NCBI RefSeq assembly: GCF_027474845.2
Contig: NZ_CP107031.2
Span: 2,184,501 to 2,248,500 of the forward strand
From: Maribacter aestuarii
GTDB lineage: Bacteria > Bacteroidota > Bacteroidia > Flavobacteriales > Flavobacteriaceae
Direction of reading: 5' to 3'
DNA: 64,000 bases
A program made the position numbers and the translations under genes. Below are positions 33,394 through 43,438 of this stretch, piece after piece. The notes under the pieces were generated by a model. It saw nothing but the letters and a program-made list of their open reading frames with translations, searched no databases and was not told the DNA's origin. Numbering within the stretch: position 1 is the first letter of the stretch; each line of letters opens with the position of its first letter.

Positions 33394-34053
33394 AAAGCTA
33401 TTTTTTCTAAGTAAAATAAAAGTTTGCATATCTAGTAAAGTTTCAGATATCTTTTCATTTCCTTGTCTACTATTAAAATAAAAGAGGTCTCAGTCTCTTG
33501 AAATGTTACGTGAAACTTCGGATTTTTATGCGTTATCAACTGGCCTCAAATCTTTAGTGTTGACCATTAAAGATTACTTCTTTCACTTCGAAACATATGC
33601 CATAAATGTAACCTATTGAAATTTAACTCATTATGTTTATTTAAGGTATAGCTGAAATTCGGTATTGTCCAAATATTGGACGGTTGATGTGAAAATTATA
33701 GACATAAAAAATCGTTTAGCTAAAGCTTTTTAAACAGAAAATCATAATTATATCGCAATTGAATTAGGTCGATTCAGCAGTAAAAGTTTGAAATTATTGA
33801 AAAATAGTTCTCAAATGTTTATAGAAGAGTATGGCAAAACTACTTGTAAAATTGTAGGAAAAATGTCAAAATCAAGGGGGAGATAATTTGGACATATTTT
33901 TCTAGGAGAAGTCTTTTAAATAGTTCCTTTTATAAGACTATTAAATTCTTTGTGAAGACGAATTAATTTAGCACTTTATCATCGAAATTTAGTTTATGGA
34001 TTTGAAAATTAAGTTTGAAAGTTTAATTATTGGTAGTATTCAACACCTTAAGG
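33394..34053. other. Long intergenic stretch, probably decayed sequence
   Basis: About 660 bases with no intact gene. GTCCAA-ATA-TTGGAC (33667-33681) is a 15-base inverted repeat. On the + strand near 33740-33884 a short frame without a start reads IAIELGRFSSKSLKLLKN and on, like the tail of a lost gene. I see nothing else. Confidence 0.35.
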
Positions 34054-35240
34054 TTAGATAGGTTTCAATGGCACAAAATGATTGGCTCCAATAACAAAAT
34101 GCATGTTATCCTTTGGATATAAACCAAAGAAATAGGCCTCAGAAACCCCATTATAGTAGTTTAATATTATCGTATGCGCATTGATTTCATACGTTCCTGC
34201 AAATGCGCTTTTTGTGAAAATAGGTTTCCATGCGGTATTACCACCTTTCACTGTTTTCCAAGCAAAGCGGCCTTGATTATCAAAATAAACGGTACTAGCA
34301 TTGATTACTTTTGACCCTCCAAACGCATCAATGGTATTAAATTTACCTTGCAATCTAAAACCCTTCTTAGCTGACCTTAGTTGGTGCCATTTTTTCCAAT
34401 TCACTACTTTTTTACTCTTGCTGCGAGTAACGAAAATGATACCATCTTTTTTTCGCCATCTGTCCCAACTATTTGGTTTTCTTTTTTTGATGTTACTATA
34501 TCAAAAATCTCTAAGGGTTCAGTTGGGTTGGTATACACATCTCCATTTTCATATAAAATACTGACCTTATTCGTCACATAAGCCCCATTTAATCCATAAG
34601 AAGTTACGGTTCTTAAGATAACATCGTGAATCTTATTATTGTTTTTTGAAATAGAGGGCTGCTCTTTATTCGATTTTGAAGCTACGGCAATTACTTTAGT
34701 TTGGTCTTGAACTTTACTACTATTATAGTTTTCCAGTATTTTTTTTGCCAAGTTTTGAGCAACCCCTGTTTTTAAGTTTTTAGATTGTGCCAGCTGTGCC
34801 AACCACATCGCTTTTAGAATCATTGGGTCGTATTTTAACTGTAGCTCTGTATTGCTCAAAGACACATGCTCTTTTTCTAAACTAATGCTATTGAATCGTA
34901 TTTTTAAATCTTCGTTACTATATGTTTTAGTATCCCTTATTTCTTCGCAAGTAGCGCTGAAAAAAGTGATTACCGTAGTAGGGTTATACGGCATGTAGTC
35001 TTTCGCTGTTGCTACTTTTTCATATTCTTCAAAATACGCATTGGATTTAAATACCAAGTTAAACAGAAATTGATTGTACTTTGGTGTTAAAGGTTTTAGC
35101 TCTTCCCAAACATTCTGCCTTATACTTTTTCTTAAACCAAGATCTGGGGTATAAGAGTCTTGAGCAGAAACAGTTTTGCTTACTACAACCATATTTGAAC
35201 ATAAAATAAAACCCCAAAATAAACGATGTATCATAATCAT
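34054..35240 (-). pseudogene. Secreted hypothetical protein split by a one-base frameshift
   Basis: Two frames overlap at 34404: 35240-34404 (278 residues, signal peptide ending in TVSAQ) and 34404-34054 (116 residues). The junction holds seven A on the coding strand (T7 at 34447-34453). One more A would carry the first frame into KDGIIFVTRSKSKKVVNWKK, the sequence preceding the second frame, making one protein of about 395 residues. Its first part is helical with many Lys and Asn. The end is a beta-rich module (TYEINAHTIILNYY, then HFVIGANHFVPLKP). No family recognised. It may be a broken gene or a sequencing slip. Confidence 0.7.
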
Positions 35241-35380
35241 AGCCTGATTTTGAATTATTGTCTTTATCTAACTATTTTAAAAATTGAATAGGAACAAAAA
35301 ACACCTAAAAAGTTCTGTTGTTTCTAAGTAATAAAGATAACGAATCACAAATATAACAATCTATTTATCAGTTAATTAGT

Positions 35381-36219
35381 TTATTTTTTTACCAATTCTA
35401 CCCTTCGATTTAATTTTTTGCTTTCGTCGGTGGTGTTGGTAGCTATAGGAGCTAAAGTACCTACACCCTCATCAAAAAGCCTATTTTCTTATACTTGTAT
35501 TTTGTTTGTAATACATCTTTTATTGCTATGGCCCTTTCTAATGATAATTGACTGTTCAATTGGTAAGAACCATCAGAATCGGTATGACCTACTACCCAAA
35601 AGTTTTGGTTGGGTTATTTTGCAAGAATTCTGCTATTTGAATCAATGCAGGTTTTGATTCTGCCCTTTATAATCGCTTTTCCGGTATCAAAATAAATACC
35701 ATAAATCGCAATTTTCCCTTCCAATGCTATAGCGTTCTTTATAAGTTCAGCATCAATAACAATGTCCTGACGCATATTTGCCTTATCTATAACGATCAAT
35801 TTATGGGATTTACCCATGATAGCTGTTTTGACCTGAATCCAAATTTCTTTACCATCACTGGTTTTAAAACTATAAAAACCATGTTCGTCGTTATATCTTT
35901 CAAATAAGATACTTCCGCCTTCTTTTTCAATGGCATAAGCGTAATTTCTTAAAATCTGAAGTCTAGTCGGAAACTCATAATCTTTATTTTTCCATTTATC
36001 TTGGCGGTATTCTATGATGAATTTTCGACCTTCTTTATTTTGTTTCTTACCATTATAGTGGAATTCATGCGAATCAAATTCTACTTCACTATAGGTTCTT
36101 ATGAAATATTCAGGAAGTCTATCTAGAAACCTGTAATCTTTACTGTTCTCAATATCTTTTTGTGCAGTAACGTTTGATAGTGCAACTAGTGCTAATACTA
36201 GAATATAATATTTTTTCAT
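35381..36219 (-). pseudogene. OmpA-family protein gene with three frameshifts
   Basis: From 36219 (MKKYYILVLALVALSNVTAQ) an intact frame runs to GKIAIYGIYFDTGKAIIK, the start of an OmpA peptidoglycan-binding domain. It then breaks near 35660. The rest of the domain is spread over the other frames: ESKPALIQIAEFLQN, NQNFWVVGHTDSDGSYQLNSQLS, and finally ENRLFDEGVGTLAPIATNT with KKLNRRVELVKK and a TAA at 35381. One surplus G (35659 area), one missing C (35605 area) and one missing G (35490 area) account for the breaks. The intact form would anchor the outer membrane to peptidoglycan. Confidence 0.75.
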
Positions 36220-36241
36220 GGTTAATTCATTACATAATTCA

Positions 36242-36313
36242 TCATGTGCTTTTAAAGAAATCCCATATCTCGGTTGCCATTCCGATATCGCCATTTTGTC
36301 TGCTAATAATCAC
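36242..36313 (-). pseudogene. C-terminal remnant of an esterase-like alpha/beta hydrolase
   Basis: A 23-residue frame ends NGDIGMATEIWDFFKST and a stop, matching the closing helix of polyhydroxybutyrate-depolymerase/esterase-like proteins (typically IWxFF near the end). No upstream part of the enzyme is left. It sits just ahead of the OmpA-like pseudogene, as if deletion had joined two partial genes. Confidence 0.4.
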
Positions 36314-36428
36314 CTTAAACAAGTTGTGACATACCGCTGAGCAATTCTAAGCTCGGGTTGCGCGCCATCGACAGCCTTTACAAAAAGCTACTACATATTA
36401 TTTGTACCTTTGAAATATAAATACTTTT

Positions 36429-37241
36429 TTACCGTACAAAAGTAATATTGCTAGAAGCGGTTGCCTGGCCAGATGAATTGATACATGTAACCGAAGCAAG
36501 ATACGTATTCCCTGAAACCAGACCTTGAGCAGGTACCGTTTCACCCACTCCCTCGCCATAAACAATGGAATTGGTTGTAGAAATTCCGCTCCACATAAGG
36601 CATTCTTCTAGGTCTAAATCTTGTTCTAAACATGCAGCATCTATAACCACCACGCTATACGCTAAACCAGCACCGCTACCGGTGTTCCAATTTAATGTAA
36701 TCGGATCTGTATCGGCAACAGCGATAACATCAAGTGTTTCGTTATTCCCGGTCTTTTGGAGGAACCAAGTGCCGTTTGGGGCTACGAAATAACTAAAATC
36801 AGCATCACAAACGATTTCTACCTTTCCATCGTCATTGGTATAACTGCCTTGATAGATTCCATTGCCCACTAACTGCCCAAGGTAGTTTCCGCCAACATTT
36901 TCACCATCTACATTACCCAACCATGTGCCATCCAGATTACCGTTGGCAGCAGTGCCTATTACTCTTCCAATATCGACCCCAGTTGCACATCCACTATAAG
37001 AAAAAAACAATTCTCCTTCAAAATTCCCAGATACTGGTACTTGCAAATAAATAAAGCCTGGTAAAGGATCTTCAGGATTTGTAAGGGCATCCTCTTGATA
37101 ATAACCGAACCAAAAATCGGTCAATAAATTTGCATTGGGTAATGGTGTTGGTGTTTTTCCTTCGTTGTCTTCACAAGAAATCATAAAAGTGGTTAGCACA
37201 ATAACAAACAATGTGGCGAAAATTGATTTTCTTTTCATCAT
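36429..37241 (-). CDS. Hypothetical lipoprotein with Ig/fibronectin-like ending
   Basis: About 270 residues. Start 37241 (MMKRKSIFATLFVIV) gives a lipoprotein signal with lipobox MISCEDN; the 18 residues before it in the same frame are not signal-like. The middle part is Gly-rich with repeats of the kind NLDGTWLGNVDGENVGGNYLG and GNGIYQGSYTNDDGK, seen in bacterial lipoproteins that form beta-barrel-like folds. The last 90 residues resemble a fibronectin-type domain (TLNWNTGSGAGLAYSVVVID). Function unknown. It lies among decayed genes but its own frame is intact. Confidence 0.7.
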   Translation of the reverse strand: MMKRKSIFATLFVIVLTTFMISCEDNEGKTPTPLPNANLLTDFWFGYYQEDALTNPEDPLPGFIYLQVPVSGNFEGELFFSYSGCATGVDIGRVIGTAANGNLDGTWLGNVDGENVGGNYLGQLVGNGIYQGSYTNDDGKVEIVCDADFSYFVAPNGTWFLQKTGNNETLDVIAVADTDPITLNWNTGSGAGLAYSVVVIDAACLEQDLDLEECLMWSGISTTNSIVYGEGVGETVPAQGLVSGNTYLASVTCINSSGQATASSNITFVR

Positions 37242-37398
37242 AAATGAGGTTAAAGTTTTGCAATAGTCGTTTGCCTGAAAAACAAGACCGCACAAACTAC
37301 CATTAAGTTAGAGTAATAGCATTTGTTTTTGGGAAAGGAATTAGAATTCGATACGTATTAATTAGAATACGTAAGGTGACCTGTATTTGGTAACTCGG

Positions 37399-37659
37399 TT
37401 ATCGATTCAAAAAATCGCATAATACTTTTCTTTTTCGTTTAGAAACGGGGAGTGAAATAGCATTGATGAGCTCAAGCGTATCGTTTTTTCTATTAAAGGA
37501 AAGAATATACGCCAGGTTTACAATATAGCTTTGGTGCACCCTAAAGAAATTTTGTTCTTTTAACTTCTCATCAAATGATTTTAAGGTTTTGGATACCAAA
37601 ATTTTTCGACCGTCCCTTAGATTGAAGTTGGAATAATTGTTACATAAAGCATTGTAAGA
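37399..37659 (-). pseudogene. LytTR DNA-binding domain remnant
   Basis: The open frame below an in-frame stop at 37660 reads NYSNFNLRDGRKILVSKTLKS, then FFRVHQSYIVNLAYI and a basic C-terminus (SKRKRKVLCDFLNR). This is the C-terminal two-thirds of a LytTR domain, normally fused to a response-regulator receiver. The receiver and the start of the domain are absent, and no ATG precedes the preserved part. It is best read as a truncated response regulator. Confidence 0.65.
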
Positions 37660-37739
37660 TTACAAAAATTAGCCATAGAACTATTTTGAAACGTGACAAC
37701 CGTCATGTTTACTGGAAAACCCGGGTCATATTTTTGTAA

Positions 37740-37859
37740 ATCACCAAACAATGGTATAACGGAAAGATAATTCTTAATCATATAACAAAAGACCGTAATA
37801 CGGATGAACTAAAAGAAGCCTTCAATTCCATCGTTGCGAAATACAAAATGAATCTTTAA
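37740..37859 (+). other. Short open frame ahead of pckA, possibly a gene tail
   Basis: From a stop at 37737 the frame gives TKQWYNGKIILNHITKDR and a Lys/Glu-rich helix ending IVAKYKMNL at 37859, 15 bases before the pckA start. There is no ATG early in it. It may be the tail of a lost gene or merely pckA leader sequence. Confidence 0.25.
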
Positions 37860-37874
37860 CTAAAATTAATAAGT

Positions 37875-39500
37875 ATGGAAAACATATCGGAAAATATTGA
37901 TTTGGAAAAATATGGATTAAAAAATGCGAACGCCAATTACAATTTGGATGCCGAAATGCTTCAAAAAATTACGGTTGAATGTGGAATGGGAACTGAAACC
38001 GAAAACGGTACGCTTTGCGTAAATACGGGAAAATTTACCGGTAGATCACCCCAAGACCGATTTTTGGTCAAAGATGATTATACCAAGGACAAAGTCTGGT
38101 GGGGAAGGGTTAATAAACCCCTAAGTTCTGAAAATTTTGACCTTCTCCACACCGAAATTACAAACTACTTATCGGGAAAGGAGATTTATGTTAGGGATGC
38201 TTACGTATGTGCAGCTCCTAAATACCGCATGAATGTACGCACTATTACCGAGTACCCTTGGTCGAATTATTTTATCAAAAATATGTTTCTTCGGTTGAAC
38301 GAAGAGGAACTTGAAAATTTTGAGGAGGAATGGTTGGTACTATGCACACCGGGATATGTTGCAAAAAATCCGCAAGATTTTGGAATTCGAAGTGGTAATT
38401 TTTCCATTTTAAATTTCACAAAGAAAATAGCTTTAGTGGGAGGTTCGGCCTATACTGGAGAAATGAAAAAGGGTATTTTCTCAGCCTTGAACCTTATTCT
38501 TCCCACAGAAAAAAATGTGTTGCCCATGCACTGTTCAGCAAATGTTGGAGAGAAAGGGGATACTGCAATCTTTTTCGGGCTTTCTGGTACGGGAAAAACC
38601 ACACTTTCTGCTGACCCAGAACGAAAACTCATCGGCGATGACGAACATGGCTGGACTGCCGATAATACGATCTTTAATTTTGAAGGAGGCTGTTACGCAA
38701 AGGTCATTGATCTCACCGAGGATAAAGAACCGGATATTTTTAGGGCGATTAGACCAGGAGCTCTTTTGGAAAATATCGTCTTTAAAAAAGGTACTAATGA
38801 AATAGATTATACAGATAGCAGTATTACGCAGAATACCCGTGTAAGTTATCCGATTGAACACATTGATAACATTCAGGTGCCCTCCTACGCAAAGAATCCT
38901 ACAAACATTTTTTTCCTTACCTGTGATGCTTTTGGCGTTTTACCTCCGGTATCAAAACTGACCCCTGGACAGGCGGCTTATCATTTCATTTCAGGTTACA
39001 CGGCTAAAGTAGCGGGTACTGAGGCCGGTATTACCGAACCGGTACCATCGTTTTCGGCCTGTTTTGGAGAACCTTTTATGCCCTTACACCCCACTGTGTA
39101 TGCAGAGATGTTAAGTAAAAAGATGACCGAGGCCGGAGTAAACGTATGGCTAATCAATACAGGGTGGAGCGGTGGCCCCTACGGCGTAGGTTCACGGATT
39201 AAATTGAAACATACACGGAAAATGATTTCTTCTATACTAAAAGGTGAACTCGAAAAAGTAGACTATGAGCAACATCCAATTTTTGGTCTGTATATGCCTA
39301 AATACTGCCAAGGCGTTCCTACGGAAATACTTGATCCCATGAACACCTGGTTGCAAAAGGGGGCTTATGTCAGCAAATCGATTCAACTGGCACATTCCTT
39401 TCATCTGAATTTTGATAAATTTATCAACCAAGCATCGGAAGATATCGTGAATGGTGGACCGTTGATCGATACACATCACGTATTAAATGAACATTTTTAA
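37875..39500 (+). CDS. pckA: Phosphoenolpyruvate carboxykinase (ATP)
   Basis: A 541-residue ATP-type PEPCK, which converts oxaloacetate and ATP to PEP, CO2 and ADP in gluconeogenesis, or the reverse in fermentative carbon fixation. Signatures: [40 protein letters not shown] and the kinase-1a P-loop [14 protein letters not shown] (about residues 236-249), followed by LIGDDEHGW, and late [21 protein letters not shown]. The next gene, a solitary SdhA-type flavoprotein, starts 11 bases later, so they form an operon. It lies inside the block bounded by tRNA-Asp sequences, which is odd for such a core enzyme. Confidence 0.97.
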   Translation: MENISENIDLEKYGLKNANANYNLDAEMLQKITVECGMGTETENGTLCVNTGKFTGRSPQDRFLVKDDYTKDKVWWGRVNKPLSSENFDLLHTEITNYLSGKEIYVRDAYVCAAPKYRMNVRTITEYPWSNYFIKNMFLRLNEEELENFEEEWLVLCTPGYVAKNPQDFGIRSGNFSILNFTKKIALVGGSAYTGEMKKGIFSALNLILPTEKNVLPMHCSANVGEKGDTAIFFGLSGTGKTTLSADPERKLIGDDEHGWTADNTIFNFEGGCYAKVIDLTEDKEPDIFRAIRPGALLENIVFKKGTNEIDYTDSSITQNTRVSYPIEHIDNIQVPSYAKNPTNIFFLTCDAFGVLPPVSKLTPGQAAYHFISGYTAKVAGTEAGITEPVPSFSACFGEPFMPLHPTVYAEMLSKKMTEAGVNVWLINTGWSGGPYGVGSRIKLKHTRKMISSILKGELEKVDYEQHPIFGLYMPKYCQGVPTEILDPMNTWLQKGAYVSKSIQLAHSFHLNFDKFINQASEDIVNGGPLIDTHHVLNEHF

Positions 39501-39511
39501 AATCAATTTAC

Positions 39512-41515
39512 ATGACAGTGTTGGATGCCAAAATACCAAAAGGACCCTTATCGGATAAATGGACAACTTATAAAAGTAAGATGAACTTGATAAGTCCCGC
39601 CAATAAACGTTCTTTGGATATTATTGTGGTGGGTACTGGACTGGCAGGAGGGTCGGCCGCTGCTACATTAGCGGAATTGGGTTACAATGTCAAATCCTTC
39701 TGCTTTCAGGATTCCGCGCGGCGTGCCCATTCGGTTGCCGCCCAAGGCGGTGTCAATGCGGCCAAAAATTATCAAGGTGACGGGGACTCGGTCTATCGCC
39801 TATTTTATGATACCATAAAAGGTGGAGACTATCGCTCCAGAGAGGCGAATGTATATCGCCTTGCAGAAGTGTCCTCAAGTATTATTGATCAGTGCGTAGC
39901 CCAAGGCGTTCCTTTTGCCCGTGAATATGGGGGACTTCTAGATAATCGTTCTTTTGGTGGGGTACAGGTATCCCGTACATTCTACGCCAAAGGACAAACG
40001 GGTCAGCAACTATTGTTAGGGGTATATTCGGCAATGAATCGGCAAATTGGTAAGGGCAAGATTAAGATGTACACTCGGCACGAAATGATGGACGTGGTTA
40101 TTATAGATGGGAAGGCCCGTGGCATCGTCACTAGAAATTTGGTAACTGGGGCAATAGATAGTCATTCGTCACACGCCGTTGTTATTGCTTCTGGCGGCTA
40201 TGGCAATCTGTTTTATCTTTCTACCTATGCCATGGGATGTAATGCATCGGCTGCTTGGAAAGCCCATAAGCGTGGCGCCTTTTTGGCGAACCCCTGCTTT
40301 AATCAAATTCATCCTACCGCCATTCCTGTGGGTGGGCCTAACCAATCGAAATTAACATTGATGTCGGAATCTTTGCGAAACGATGGCCGTATATGGGTGC
40401 CAAAAAGTCTAGAGGATGCAAAAGAAATTCGTGAAGGTCGAAAAAAAGCAGAGGATATACCTGATGCGGATAGGGACTATTACCTGGAACGGCAATATCC
40501 TGCATTTGGCAATCTTGTACCTAGAGATGTCGCTTCCCGGGCGGCCAAGGAACGCTGTGATTCAGGTTATGGGGTAAATGTGACCGGCCAAGCCGTCTTT
40601 TTAGATTTTGCTTTCGCCATTCAACGGTTTGGTAGGGAAGAGGTGCTTAAAAAAGGACTGGACGAAAATAATAACACCCTAATTTTAGAATTAGGTAAAG
40701 AAGTACTTAAGACAAAGTATGGTAATTTATTTCAAATGTATAAAAAAATCACCGACCTGGACCCTTATGAAGTGCCTATGATGATATATCCTACCACGCA
40801 CTATACCATGGGGGGTCTTTGGGTGGACTATAATTTAATGACCACGGTTTCTGGTCTTTATGCCATCGGGGAGGCCAATTTTTCTGACCATGGGGCTAAT
40901 CGACTTGGTGCATCGGCGCTGATGCAGGGTCTCGCAGATGGTTACTTCATACTGCCTTACACTATTGGGCACTACCTCTCCAACGATATAGGTACAGGAA
41001 CCATTCCGATTACTTCGGATGAATTCATAGCCGCAGAGGGTAATGTGACAGCACGTATAGACAGACTGCTCAGCATTAAGGGTTCCAAGTCTGTTGATTA
41101 CTTTCATAAAAAGCTTGGGGTCATTATGTGGCAACATTGTGGCATAAACAGATATAGGAAAGGCTTGGAGACTGCAATGCTGGAAATAGCCGCTGTACGA
41201 GATGAATTTTGGCAACAAGTAATCGTTCCGGGCACTGCCAATGAACTTAATACGGAATTGGCTAAGGCCTGCCGATTAGCGGATTTTCTGGAATTGGGCG
41301 AACTATATGCAAAGGACGCGCTTAACCGAGAGGAATCTTGTGGCGCGCATTACAGACTGGAATTCAAGACTGACGACGGAGAGGCACTTCGCGATGATAT
41401 CAACTACAATTATGTAGCAGCTTGGGAGTTTGTGGGCAAACCCGGCGAGGCGAAACTACATAAGGAAAAATTACTTTTTAAGGATATCCAAGTAAAACAA
41501 CGAAGTTATAAATAG
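39512..41515 (+). CDS. Succinate dehydrogenase / fumarate reductase flavoprotein subunit, without sdhB or sdhC
   Basis: A 667-residue SdhA/FrdA protein of the long Bacteroidota type. FAD site [20 protein letters not shown] (residues 39-58), His for covalent FAD in [18 protein letters not shown] (His 73), substrate blocks [18 protein letters not shown] and [18 protein letters not shown], and a C-terminal helical part ending [11 protein letters not shown]. All look intact. A normal enzyme needs an iron-sulfur subunit and a membrane anchor, usually encoded as sdhCAB; none lies here. It is therefore a second copy, an isozyme subunit sharing the other subunits, or a soluble fumarate reductase-like enzyme. 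It is co-transcribed with pckA. Confidence 0.92.
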   Translation: MTVLDAKIPKGPLSDKWTTYKSKMNLISPANKRSLDIIVVGTGLAGGSAAATLAELGYNVKSFCFQDSARRAHSVAAQGGVNAAKNYQGDGDSVYRLFYDTIKGGDYRSREANVYRLAEVSSSIIDQCVAQGVPFAREYGGLLDNRSFGGVQVSRTFYAKGQTGQQLLLGVYSAMNRQIGKGKIKMYTRHEMMDVVIIDGKARGIVTRNLVTGAIDSHSSHAVVIASGGYGNLFYLSTYAMGCNASAAWKAHKRGAFLANPCFNQIHPTAIPVGGPNQSKLTLMSESLRNDGRIWVPKSLEDAKEIREGRKKAEDIPDADRDYYLERQYPAFGNLVPRDVASRAAKERCDSGYGVNVTGQAVFLDFAFAIQRFGREEVLKKGLDENNNTLILELGKEVLKTKYGNLFQMYKKITDLDPYEVPMMIYPTTHYTMGGLWVDYNLMTTVSGLYAIGEANFSDHGANRLGASALMQGLADGYFILPYTIGHYLSNDIGTGTIPITSDEFIAAEGNVTARIDRLLSIKGSKSVDYFHKKLGVIMWQHCGINRYRKGLETAMLEIAAVRDEFWQQVIVPGTANELNTELAKACRLADFLELGELYAKDALNREESCGAHYRLEFKTDDGEALRDDINYNYVAAWEFVGKPGEAKLHKEKLLFKDIQVKQRSYK

Positions 41516-41803
41516 GAAAAAATATTACGAAAATTACCCTAAAACTGTGACGACAAAAAAATTATTAATCCTTAAAACGCCTAATTAAATGGACGAATTT
41601 CCAACAAGCTAAACGTTTATCAAACAGAAGTCCTATTCATGGTCTCTTTTAATGACACCTAAAATTTCACAAGATTTTAGAGTATATGAAGCGAGCGAAA
41701 CAAAGTTTCGTGCCGGAAGCCTACCATTCACCTCTTAAATTGCACATCTGAACAAGTTCAAAGGTCTTTTTCGATGCAAGTGCGTTAGTTACCTTTTCGA
41801 ACA
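41516..41803. other. Intergenic region before tRNA-Asp
   Basis: About 290 bases after the sdhA-like gene. I see no protein-like frame and no integrase remnant. The opposite-strand tRNA-Asp terminator lies at its right edge. Confidence 0.4.
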
Positions 41804-41835
41804 AAAAAGCCTTCAACGAAAGTTGAAGGCTTTTT
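41804..41835 (-). terminator. Intrinsic terminator of tRNA-Asp
   Basis: A perfect 14-base stem (AAAAAGCCTTCAAC with GTTGAAGGCTTTTT) and a GAAA tetraloop on the + strand. On the minus strand it directly follows the tRNA 3' end and ends in T residues. Confidence 0.85.
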
Positions 41836-41836
41836 G

Positions 41837-41910
41837 CGGTCTGGACGGGACTCGAACCCGCGACCCCCTGCGTGACAGGCAGGTATTCTAACCAACTGAA
41901 CTACCAGACC
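41837..41910 (-). tRNA. tRNA-Asp (anticodon GTC)
   Basis: A 74-base tRNA. On the minus strand the acceptor GGTCTGG pairs with CCAGACC, discriminator G. The D arm holds TAGTTCAGTTGGTTAGAAT, the anticodon stem CCTGC/GCAGG carries loop CTGTCAC with GTC, and the T arm is GCGGG-TTCGAGT-CCCGT with one G-U pair. CCA is not encoded. Its 3' end is repeated at 29507-29528. Confidence 0.96.
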
Positions 41911-41984
41911 GTGGCGTTTAGCGTGTGCAAATATACATTGCTTATTCAATTGCACAAACAATTTTATTTAAAAATAAGTTCTAG

Positions 41985-42914
41985 CTATAAAAATTTGTGA
42001 CGTTCTACCAGAAAGGTATTTAAAATGGTAGAAAAATCGGCCTTTATGTCAACAGCTACATATTTGATTCTATATTGGGAGCATTTGAGTTTTATAGTGG
42101 AAAGATAATTAGTCAATTCCTGCTCATAGGCCTCTTTGATGTTATCGGCATATAGGTCTAGGTACTCACCGGTTTCAACATCCAAGAACCTTTTTGGGGT
42201 ATTCTCAAAATTGAAGTGTAGTTCTTTCTCCTTATCTAGTAAATGAAAGAGTACAACTTCATGCTTATTGTATTTTAAATGGCGTAGGGCCTCAAAAAGT
42301 TCGGCGTCCGATTTTTCTGTTTGGAACATATCCGTAAACAAAAAAATAAGACTACGGCGTTTTATCTTTTCCGCAATTTGGTGTAAGTAGGTATAGGTGG
42401 CCGTTTCTTTTGGGGGTTGCTCGGCCATACTAATTTCGCTTAGTTCGGCCAAAAGCATTTGAAAATGTCTTTCACTTCCTTTTTCTGGGGAGTAATAATT
42501 GTACTTATCTGAATAAATACTAAGGCCCACGGCATCTCGCTGTTTCTTTAGCACGTTCATTAAGGCAGCTATTGCGAGAACTGAAAATCCAATTTTGTTA
42601 AGGTTTCCAAGTCCCTGTTCTTTTACCTGTGGATAATACATGGATGCCGAATTATCCAAGATCATATGGCATCTTAAGTTAGTTTCTTCTTCGTAGCGTT
42701 TGGTATAGAGTTTATCGGTCTTGGCAAAAAGCTTCCAATCTATATGTTTGGTGCTTTCGCCATTATTGTAAATTTTATGTTCCGCGAATTCGGCAGAAAA
42801 GCCGTGAAACGGACTCTTGTGGATACCACTGATGAAACCTTCCACGACTTGATCCGCCAGAAGTTCCAGATTTTGGAAAAGCGAGGCCTTGTTTAATTCG
42901 GATTGTAGGTTCAT
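41985..42914 (-). CDS. DUF58 domain protein
   Basis: About 309 residues. The DUF58 signature is GFISGIHKSPFHGFSAEFAEHKIYN and ESTKHIDWKLFAKTDKLYTKRYEEETN, followed by a von Willebrand-like fold beginning MILDNSASMYYP (a MIDAS-type DxSxS). DUF58 genes usually sit with a MoxR AAA ATPase and BatA/BatB proteins; those are not in the adjacent genes here. The start at 42914 is chosen because the longer frame (42947) would run through the trxA terminator hairpin at 42933-42962. It is likely cytoplasmic and involved in envelope stress functions, by analogy only. Confidence 0.85.
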   Translation of the reverse strand: MNLQSELNKASLFQNLELLADQVVEGFISGIHKSPFHGFSAEFAEHKIYNNGESTKHIDWKLFAKTDKLYTKRYEEETNLRCHMILDNSASMYYPQVKEQGLGNLNKIGFSVLAIAALMNVLKKQRDAVGLSIYSDKYNYYSPEKGSERHFQMLLAELSEISMAEQPPKETATYTYLHQIAEKIKRRSLIFLFTDMFQTEKSDAELFEALRHLKYNKHEVVLFHLLDKEKELHFNFENTPKRFLDVETGEYLDLYADNIKEAYEQELTNYLSTIKLKCSQYRIKYVAVDIKADFSTILNTFLVERHKFL

Positions 42915-42932
42915 TTGTCTAAGATATGACAA

Positions 42933-42962
42933 AAAAAGGCCTGACAACTGTCAGGCCTTTTT
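42933..42962 (-). terminator. Intrinsic terminator of trxA
   Basis: A perfect 13-base stem (AAAAAGGCCTGAC with GTCAGGCCTTTTT) and loop AACT, 22 bases beyond the trxA stop, with T residues at the end of the minus-strand transcript. It separates trxA from the DUF58 gene. Confidence 0.85.
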
Positions 42963-42984
42963 AATAAAATCTTAAATCTTTTAT

Positions 42985-43302
42985 TTATAATGCGGCATCA
43001 ATTGCATCTGTATAGACTTTCTTTGGGGATACCCCAACTTGTCTGCTTACAATTTCACCACCTTTGAAAACCAATACCGTTGGAATGTTACGGACACCAT
43101 ATTTAGCCGCAAATTCCTGATTTGCATCTACATCGACCTTTCCCACAACCGCCTTTCCTTCATAATCCTTACTAACCTCGTCGATTATTGGGCCTACCAT
43201 TCTACAAGGACCGCACCACGCCGCCCAGAAGTCTACTACTACAGGTTTATCACTTTTTAATACTACCTCATCAAAAGTAGCGTCTGTTATTTCTAATGCC
43301 AT
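42985..43302 (-). CDS. trxA: Thioredoxin
   Basis: A 105-residue classical cytosolic thioredoxin that reduces protein disulfides. The active site WAAWCGPCRM holds Cys 30 and Cys 33, the cis-Pro is in RNIPTVLVF, and the family phrase VVDFWAAWC is kept. Length and fold landmarks are normal; there is no signal peptide. It is monocistronic, with a -7 box upstream and a terminator after it. Confidence 0.97.
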   Translation of the reverse strand: MALEITDATFDEVVLKSDKPVVVDFWAAWCGPCRMVGPIIDEVSKDYEGKAVVGKVDVDANQEFAAKYGVRNIPTVLVFKGGEIVSRQVGVSPKKVYTDAIDAAL

Positions 43303-43325
43303 TTCTTTTACTTTTATCGGTTACG

Positions 43326-43333
43326 CAAAGTTA
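43326..43333 (-). promoter_or_regulatory. -7 promoter box of trxA
   Basis: The minus strand reads TAACTTTG, an exact TAnnTTTG match, 24 bases before the trxA ATG. The upstream TTG is slightly close. Confidence 0.45.
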
Positions 43334-43438
43334 GTCAAATAATTTGCTCAATCCTTACCACTATAAAAGACGTTTTGACTATATCAGTATCAATCTTGTC
43401 TATTCAAACGTTTTTTGAGCTAATGGTCAAATTCTAAG

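Noticed and set aside
33740..33884. A short + strand frame (IAIELGRFSSKSLK and on)
   Set aside because: No start codon at its head and no recognisable family; possibly a gene tail but too weak to annotate.
39512..41515. L-aspartate oxidase instead of SdhA
   Set aside because: The length, the [14 protein letters not shown] block and the C-terminal SdhA-specific ending fit SdhA/FrdA of Bacteroidota better.
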